NCBI GenBank assembly: GCA_023255875.1
Contig: JAGDVY010000018.1
Span: forward strand, 1-64,000
Length of the DNA stretch: 64,000 nucleotides
DNA from: Hydrogenobacter sp.
Lineage (GTDB): Bacteria; Aquificota; Aquificia; Aquificales; Aquificaceae
Reading direction: 5' to 3'
In this document: positions 57,970 to 64,000 of the stretch, in pieces
Layout of the letters: every line of letters begins with the position of its first letter
How positions within the stretch are numbered: the stretch's first letter is position 1
Made by a program: the position numbers and the translations under genes
The notes under the pieces: generated by a model
The model's database searches: none
Told to the model about the DNA's origin: nothing
Seen by the model: the letters and a program-made list of their open reading frames with translations, nothing else

Positions 57970-58322
57970 GTCTTAACCCTCTTTTTGGTTCTTACTAAGT
58001 CTATGTTTTCATTGCACTTTTTGCAGTACCTGTACTTTTTGATTTCATCACCTTCTTGTTGTATCCTAAAGCCCACACGTGTTGGTTTATTACACTTGGG
58101 ACATAAAAGCATCACATTGCTTATGTGTATGGGAGCTTCCATTTCGTAAATACCACCTTCTCTTACATTGGGAATACCTTTTACATGCTTTTTAACTATG
58201 TTAACATTCTTTACAATAACCCTGTTTTCCTCTCTTAACACCTTTATGACCTCTCCCGTCTTACCTCTATCCTTTCCTCTTAACACTACCACTGTATCAC
58301 CCTTCTTTATCTTCAGAGCCAT
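57966..58322 (-). CDS. rplX: 50S ribosomal protein L24 with CxxC pairs
   Basis: [40 protein letters not shown]...[12 protein letters not shown]. Confidence 0.96.
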   Translation of the reverse strand: MALKIKKGDTVVVLRGKDRGKTGEVIKVLREENRVIVKNVNIVKKHVKGIPNVREGGIYEMEAPIHISNVMLLCPKCNKPTRVGFRIQQEGDEIKKYRYCKKCNENIDLVRTKKRVKT

Positions 58323-58323
58323 A

Positions 58324-58689
58324 TCACACCACCTCCGGAGCTAAGGAAGCTATCTTGGTAAAACCTCTGTTTCTCACCTCTCTGGCTATGGGACCAAGGA
58401 TACGGGTTCCTAAGGGCTCACCATACTGGTTTAGCAAAACTACTGCGTTATCATCAAACTTTATGTAGCTCCCATCAGGACGCCTTACTTCTTTCTTTGT
58501 CCTCACTACCACCGCCCTATAAATCTTTCCCTTTTTAGCGGGGCTGTTGGGTGCAGCATCCTTTACAGTTACGGTAACCACGTCACCCAATGTTGCATAC
58601 TTTCTTGGTGCGTATGGTATACCTATTATTTGGACCTTTCTAGCTCCTGAATTGTCAGCCACATTTGCATAAGTCTGTCTCTGTATCAT
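58324..58689 (-). CDS. rplN: 50S ribosomal protein L14
   Basis: [55 protein letters not shown]. Confidence 0.98.
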   Translation of the reverse strand: MIQRQTYANVADNSGARKVQIIGIPYAPRKYATLGDVVTVTVKDAAPNSPAKKGKIYRAVVVRTKKEVRRPDGSYIKFDDNAVVLLNQYGEPLGTRILGPIAREVRNRGFTKIASLAPEVV

Positions 58690-58715
58690 GGCATATCACC
58701 TCAACAAGATAGGTA

Positions 58716-58744
58716 ATTATACAGAAATTTTTTATGAATTGCAA
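58716..58744 (-). promoter_or_regulatory. Sigma70-like promoter for rplN...rplI cluster
   Basis: On - strand TTGCAA-N17-TATAAT upstream of rplN SD/ATG. Confidence 0.7.
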
Positions 58745-58789
58745 GCTACTAGACATACCTTGGTATTCTGTGCTAAACTACTTTATAAG

Positions 58790-59530
58790 ATGAAGCTCAT
58801 CAGCGCTAATTGGAAGATGAATATGACACCTACACAGACAAGAGATTATATTACCAAATTTTTACCACTGGTAAAAGATGTGAAGGATAGGGAGATACTC
58901 CTGTGCGTGCCCTACACGTCTTTGTGCGTTGCCTATGATCTGCTAAAGGATACTCACATAAAGCTTGGAGCACAGAATGTCTATTATGAACCAAAAGGAG
59001 CTTTCACAGGTGAGATCTCGGTAGCTATGCTCAAAGATCTGGGAGTTTCCTACGTGATAGTTGGTCATTCAGAGAGACGCTGGATCTTTGGTGAAAGGGA
59101 TGAAACTATAAACAGAAAGCTTTTGGCATGTCTTGATGGTGGTCTAAGACCCATACTCTGTGTAGGTGAAAGGTTAGAAGAAAGAGAGGCAGGGCTTACT
59201 TTTAAGGTGGTTGAAACACAGATAAGGCTCGCACTGTCTTCCTTGGAGGATCATACAGATATGATAGACATAGCTTATGAACCCGTTTGGGCTATAGGAA
59301 GCGGAAATCCAGCAACCCCAGAAGATGCACAGATAGTTCACAAGTTTATAAAGGATCTTCTCAAAAGCATTAATAAGAACTATCAAGGCAAAACCCGAGT
59401 CCTCTATGGAGGGAGTGTAAATCCCCAAAATGCAGGAGAGTTTATGAAGATGCCTGATATAGATGGACTTTTGGTAGGGACCGCAAGTTTAGACCCTGAA
59501 GCCTTTGCTAAGATAGTAAATTCCTTTTAG
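58790..59530 (+). CDS. tpiA: Triosephosphate isomerase (start at 58790 preferred)
   Basis: MKLISANWKMN; VSYVIVGHSERRWIFGE; IAYEPVWAIGSG; VLYGGSVNPQNAGEFM. Confidence 0.97.
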   Translation: MKLISANWKMNMTPTQTRDYITKFLPLVKDVKDREILLCVPYTSLCVAYDLLKDTHIKLGAQNVYYEPKGAFTGEISVAMLKDLGVSYVIVGHSERRWIFGERDETINRKLLACLDGGLRPILCVGERLEEREAGLTFKVVETQIRLALSSLEDHTDMIDIAYEPVWAIGSGNPATPEDAQIVHKFIKDLLKSINKNYQGKTRVLYGGSVNPQNAGEFMKMPDIDGLLVGTASLDPEAFAKIVNSF

Positions 59531-60547
59531 AGAGAGTATAACAAGAAGCACAAAAGGCAAAAGTCCATAAAAAGGACTAACTGGCATACTCTCAGATAGC
59601 TTTTTAACAAGAATAAAACTTATCCAATACAAAGAGAATGCAGGCAGGAAGCTTAAAAAGCCTACAAACACACTTCTGCGTTTGAGTGCATAAGACAAAA
59701 CGGTAATACTTATGGGAATAGGGGATAGCGAAGATATAAACCTCCTTATAACTTCAGACATGTAAAGGTTGTAGTTTAAGCCTACACTTTTGCCTAAGGA
59801 GTAAAGAGTCAGGAGTTGATGCAGGTGCAGGTACTCTATCTTCTCGCCTATAGGCTTGGCATTTTTTATATCAAAGAGTTTTATAGTTAATTCTTGGACA
59901 GATCTGTTACCTTCTTTGAAATCCCAAAGATGTGCAGAAGACAAAAATACCGTATCACCTACCCAAAGTCCTTTGTTTGCCTGTATTAATTCCAAAATTT
60001 TATTATCTTCAATTTTTACATAAAAAACACCTACTACGCTACCATCTTTTATATTTACAAACTTAAAGTTTATGTATGCCTTTTTACCATTGTCTTCTTT
60101 GGAAAACCACGCATCTTTTAAGATAAGGTCTTCAACTTCTTGTCTCTTTTTAAATTCCTTTTCTATTTTATAGAGATTTTTATTTCTCTCTGCATACACA
60201 CCAAAACTCAGAAATAGGTTTATAAAGCTGACAACAATTAGAAAAATTACAACACTTGAGAAGAACTTCAAAGGTGATATGCCAAAACTTTGGACTATCA
60301 GGTCTATTTTTTTGGAAAATATATAATTGAGAAGTATCATCATAGTAATCACACTGCTAAGAGGGAGAAGGTAAAAGAAAGCTATAGGAATTAGGTTTAC
60401 CAAATATGACCACGCTACATTAATACTTTTTTCCTTAAACAAAAAAAGCAATTCCATCATAGCGTAAGAGGAGACTATACTCAAAAGCACCGCATTCACA
60501 ACAAGAAAGAGTTTTGCGTAAAAGGAAAGCACATATTTGCCAAGCAT
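59489..60547 (-). CDS. LptF/LptG-family (YjgP/YjgQ) permease
   Basis: Six TM-like segments, large periplasmic domain, SIVSSYAMMELLFLFKEKSINVAWSYLVNLIPIAFFYLLPLSSVITMMILLNYIFSKKIDLIVQSFGISP; start at 60547 preferred. Confidence 0.85.
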   Translation of the reverse strand: MLGKYVLSFYAKLFLVVNAVLLSIVSSYAMMELLFLFKEKSINVAWSYLVNLIPIAFFYLLPLSSVITMMILLNYIFSKKIDLIVQSFGISPLKFFSSVVIFLIVVSFINLFLSFGVYAERNKNLYKIEKEFKKRQEVEDLILKDAWFSKEDNGKKAYINFKFVNIKDGSVVGVFYVKIEDNKILELIQANKGLWVGDTVFLSSAHLWDFKEGNRSVQELTIKLFDIKNAKPIGEKIEYLHLHQLLTLYSLGKSVGLNYNLYMSEVIRRFISSLSPIPISITVLSYALKRRSVFVGFLSFLPAFSLYWISFILVKKLSESMPVSPFYGLLPFVLLVILSLKGIYYLSKGFRV

Positions 60548-60571
60548 AGGAAAACATTTTACAATGTTTGT

Positions 60572-61591
60572 ATGAGAACACCCCTTTATAGCATTCACAG
60601 AGATCTAAATGCTAAGATATCTGAATTTGCGGGATGGGAAATGCCCATTTTTTACTCTTCAATAAAAGAAGAGGTTTTGGCTGTAAGAAGTGCCTGTGGC
60701 GTTTTTGATGTTTCCCATATGGGAAGAATCCTTGTAAAAGGTCCTTCTGCAAAAGATACCCTTGAGTATCTTACCACCAACTTAGTAAGTAAGCTACGTC
60801 CTGGAAAGGTTCAGTACAGCATGCTTGTTAACCAAAGAGGCACAGTTATTGATGACATAACTGTGTATATGCTAGATGAAGAAAACTTTATGCTATGTGT
60901 CAATGCGATAAACAAGCAAAAGGTTATAGATTGGATATCAAAGCACCATCCTGTGGAAGACCTTTCGGAAAGCACAGTACAAATAGCCCTTCAGGGAAGA
61001 GAAAGTTCTAAACTGTTGTCGGAGTTTTTTCCCGTTGAAGACATAAAGTATTACCACTTTAAAGTTTTTGACAACATTATAATTTCAAGAACTGGCTATA
61101 CAGGTGAAGATGGCTTTGAGATATACGCAGGTTTGAAGGAAGGTGTGGAACTTTTCAAAAAGCTTCTTGAACGTGCCAAACCGTGCGGTCTTGGTGCTCG
61201 GGATGTTCTGAGGATTGAGGCAGGTTTTCCTCTTTATGGACATGAGATATCCGAAGAGATCAACCCCTTTGAGGCAAATCTTGACAGGTTTGTGTGTATG
61301 GAGAAGGAGTTTATAGGTAAGAAGGCTTTGATGGAGACACAAGTAAATAGAAAGCTTTTTGGTCTTGAGCTTTTGGAAAAGGGTGTACCAAGGGAAGGCT
61401 ACAAAATTTATGTGGAGGACAAAACTGTAGGTGTGGTAAGCAGTGGCACTTACTCACCAACCCTTGACAGAGGTATTGCTCTTTGCTTTGTAGACCCTAA
61501 GTTTAGAAAAGAGGGGCTTGAGGTATACCTTGATATAAGGGGAAAAAGGTATAAAGCCCGATTGAGAAGTTATCCTTTTGTGCGTAAGTAG
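60572..61591 (+). CDS. gcvT: Aminomethyltransferase (glycine cleavage T protein)
   Basis: SKISEFAGWEMPIFYSSIKEEVLAVRSACGVFDVSHMGRI; ISRTGYTGEDGFEIY; GLGARDVLRIEAGFPLYGHEISEEINPFEANL. Confidence 0.96.
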   Translation: MRTPLYSIHRDLNAKISEFAGWEMPIFYSSIKEEVLAVRSACGVFDVSHMGRILVKGPSAKDTLEYLTTNLVSKLRPGKVQYSMLVNQRGTVIDDITVYMLDEENFMLCVNAINKQKVIDWISKHHPVEDLSESTVQIALQGRESSKLLSEFFPVEDIKYYHFKVFDNIIISRTGYTGEDGFEIYAGLKEGVELFKKLLERAKPCGLGARDVLRIEAGFPLYGHEISEEINPFEANLDRFVCMEKEFIGKKALMETQVNRKLFGLELLEKGVPREGYKIYVEDKTVGVVSSGTYSPTLDRGIALCFVDPKFRKEGLEVYLDIRGKRYKARLRSYPFVRK

Positions 61592-61635
61592 ATTATAATT
61601 TTACCCTTAAAACTCTTCTCCAGGAGGTTTCTAAG

Positions 61636-62838
61636 GTGGCACAAATAGTGGTCACACCTATGACCTTTGAAGCTGTCTATGAGCAGTCCGCGGAGATAGT
61701 AGAAAGGAAAGGTATAGGACACCCTGATACCATATGTGATAACTTAGCAGAGAATCTTTCAAGAGAGCTATGTAAGTGGTATCTTAAAGAGTTGGGAGCG
61801 GTAATGCACCATAATGTGGATAAAGCCTTACTTGTTGGAGGTGTGGCAAACGCATATTTTGGAGGAGGAGAAGTTATAGAGCCTATAGAAATACATTTGG
61901 TAGGTAGAGCTATACTGGACAAGGATAGTAAGAGGTTAGATGTGCAGGAACTGGTTCAACACACAGTCAAAGAGTGGTTCAAAAAGCACATAAGAAATAT
62001 AGATGTGGAAAAGCACATAAAGGTCTATGCCAAGATAAAACCTGGTTCTAAGGACCTTGTGGAGCTCTTTGAGAGGTTTCAGAAGAAGGGAGAGATACCT
62101 TTAGCGAACGATACTTCCTTTGGTGTAGGATTTGCACCCTTTGATCAGCTTGAAAGGGCTGTGTACGAAGCGGAAAGGTTTTTAAACTCGGAAGCTCTAA
62201 AGAGGGAACATCCAGAAATTGGAGAGGACATAAAGGTCATGGGTGTTAGGATAGAGGACAAGATAAGGCTGACGGTAGCTTTGGCGTTTGTAAGCAAATA
62301 CATAAAGGACCTGGAGGAATACTTTTACAAAAAGGAGCTAATAAGGGAGAAGTTAAAAACTTACCTGGAGGGGCTTTTGGGAAGGGAGGTGGATGTAAAT
62401 ATAAACACCGCAGATAGTAAAGAAAACTCTTCTGTGTATATAACAGTCACTGGGACATCCGCAGAGCAGGGAGATGATGGACAGGTGGGTAGAGGCAACA
62501 GGGTAAATGGTCTTATAACACCCTACAGACCCATGAGCTTAGAAGCTGCAGCTGGGAAAAATCCCATATCCCACATAGGTAAGATATACAACACAGTGGC
62601 AAACATCATATGCCAAAGAGTGGTCCAAGAAGTGGAGGGCATAGAGGAGGCTTATTGCTATATAGTCTCTCAAATAGGAAAACCCATAAACCAACCTCAG
62701 GTGCTTGATGTGAAGGTAAGGACCAAGAGGGACATAGCGGGCATAAGGGAGGAAGTAAAAAGAATAGCCAAGGAAGAGCTTGAAAGGATGCCAGAAGTCT
62801 GGAAGGGCTTTCTTGAAGGGAGGTACTCGGTAGCTTAA
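61636..62838 (+). CDS. S-adenosylmethionine synthetase, archaeal type
   Basis: GTG start; [109 protein letters not shown]. Confidence 0.95.
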   Translation: MAQIVVTPMTFEAVYEQSAEIVERKGIGHPDTICDNLAENLSRELCKWYLKELGAVMHHNVDKALLVGGVANAYFGGGEVIEPIEIHLVGRAILDKDSKRLDVQELVQHTVKEWFKKHIRNIDVEKHIKVYAKIKPGSKDLVELFERFQKKGEIPLANDTSFGVGFAPFDQLERAVYEAERFLNSEALKREHPEIGEDIKVMGVRIEDKIRLTVALAFVSKYIKDLEEYFYKKELIREKLKTYLEGLLGREVDVNINTADSKENSSVYITVTGTSAEQGDDGQVGRGNRVNGLITPYRPMSLEAAAGKNPISHIGKIYNTVANIICQRVVQEVEGIEEAYCYIVSQIGKPINQPQVLDVKVRTKRDIAGIREEVKRIAKEELERMPEVWKGFLEGRYSVA

Positions 62839-62848
62839 AGGGGCTGGT

Positions 62849-63658
62849 ATGTTTCCTGTACTCATTGAGCTTTTTGGTATAAAAATTTACACTTACGGAG
62901 TGCTTGTTGCCATAGGTGCTCTTATCGCTTACTTTCTGAGTCTAAGGTTTGCAAAAAAAGAGGGACTAAACACATCTCACGTAGAAAACACTCTACTTAT
63001 GGCTCTGTTTTTTGGAATAGTCGGAGGAAGGTTAGCTTACGTGATAGAGCATCCTGATCAAGTGCATAGCCTACTGGATGTGTTTGCCATATGGAACGGT
63101 GGTATGGACTTTTTTGGTGGTCTCTTTGGTGGTATCTTGGGAGCTATAGTGGGAATAGTCATATACAAACTACCCCTTTGGAAGGCAGGTGATATAGCTG
63201 TTCTGTCCTTAACTATAGCTCATGCTGTTGGAAGGCTTGGATGCACTTCCGCAGGATGCTGTTATGGAAAGCCTTTTCCCGCTTACGGTGCAAACACACC
63301 CGGCATACACTTTACTGACAAGTTTCCCTTCTTTTATATGGTCTTTCCAGAAGGTGCGGTAGCTCCACCTTATACACCACTTTACCCTACTCAACTTATG
63401 GAATTTTTCGGTTTGATCCTGATTTTTTTTATCCTGATGGTAGCTTACAGAAAGAAACCCTTTGATGGATTTGTTTTCTCTCTTTATATGATGCTTTACG
63501 GTCTTTTGAGGTTCTTCCTTGAGTTTTACAGAGGTGTGACGCCACCCATACCGGGGATAGGTTTAACTTGGAATCAGCTCGTTTCCATTGGTATGATAGT
63601 CATATCACCTTTGCTTATGTTGGCTTTGAGGACAAACAAAAAAGTTCAGTCTGCGTGA
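62849..63658 (+). CDS. lgt: Prolipoprotein diacylglyceryl transferase
   Basis: [80 protein letters not shown]. Confidence 0.96.
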   Translation: MFPVLIELFGIKIYTYGVLVAIGALIAYFLSLRFAKKEGLNTSHVENTLLMALFFGIVGGRLAYVIEHPDQVHSLLDVFAIWNGGMDFFGGLFGGILGAIVGIVIYKLPLWKAGDIAVLSLTIAHAVGRLGCTSAGCCYGKPFPAYGANTPGIHFTDKFPFFYMVFPEGAVAPPYTPLYPTQLMEFFGLILIFFILMVAYRKKPFDGFVFSLYMMLYGLLRFFLEFYRGVTPPIPGIGLTWNQLVSIGMIVISPLLMLALRTNKKVQSA

Positions 63659-64000
63659 GCCTTCAAAAGTTCCACTAGGATTTTATTAACTAACTGGGGA
63701 TTTGCCTTACCTTTAGTTGCCTTCATCACCTGACCCACAAAAAAGCCCAAGAGCTTTTCTTCTCCTTTGATGTACCTTTCTACTTCAGAGGGATGTTTTT
63801 GCAGAACGTCTTGCACTATTCTTCTTATATCCTCTTCGTTACTTATCTGTTTCAATCCTCTCTCTTCTATAATAATTTCTGGATCTTTTCCTGTCTCTAC
63901 CATGGTCTTGAGTACCTCTTTGGCAAGTTTGGAAGAGAGTGTTCCATCCTTTATAAACTTGACAAGCTTAGCAAGCTGTGTGGGACTAACAGGAGACTCT
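63646..64000 (-). CDS. gatB: Aspartyl/glutamyl-tRNA amidotransferase subunit B, C-terminal part (5' end outside window)
   Basis: Open frame to window edge: [58 protein letters not shown]...[29 protein letters not shown]. Confidence 0.94.
   Translation of the reverse strand, partial: ESPVSPTQLAKLVKFIKDGTLSSKLAKEVLKTMVETGKDPEIIIEERGLKQISNEEDIRRIVQDVLQKHPSEVERYIKGEEKLLGFFVGQVMKATKGKANPQLVNKILVELLKAHAD

Noticed and set aside
1-64000. CRISPR arrays, prophage, integrative elements
   Set aside because: No regularly spaced repeats, integrase, phage structural genes or transposase ORFs were seen; the single tRNA gene has no adjacent integrase or attachment duplication.

Overview
The window is a gene-dense bacterial chromosome segment. 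Gene content and protein character (citryl-CoA lyase, branched-polyamine synthase BpsA, bifunctional FBP aldolase/phosphatase, archaeal-type MetK) point to a thermophilic Aquificaceae-like organism; the genus is not resolved. It carries a tuf-S10 ribosomal cluster at the left (+) and a separate spc-type cluster (L14 to L30, then S18-L9) about 50 kb away on the - strand. Between them are mostly housekeeping genes: ftsQ-like/ftsA/ftsZ, smc, recN, bamA, ilvBN, pepA, atpA, proS, purM, thiD, gpsA, metK, lgt and part of gatB, plus two separated type II secretion/pseudopilin clusters. I found no CRISPR array, prophage or intact mobile element. The items most worth a second look are: (i) an orphan protein that reads as two tandem HepT/DUF86-like domains whose RNase motif looks lost; (ii) a multiply frameshifted TolC-family pseudogene with an intact-looking promoter; (iii) a tRNA-Ala gene whose first 10 nt contain the last codons and stop of pepA; (iv) a PA2778/PA2779-like C39 peptidase plus membrane partner pair; (v) citryl-CoA lyase contiguous with the S10 cluster; (vi) ribosomal protein S19 with a roughly 60-aa N-terminal extension; (vii) three archaeal/hyperthermophile-type enzymes; and (viii) short palindromes at two promoters. 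All calls come from reading the sequence and from family knowledge; no database search was run.
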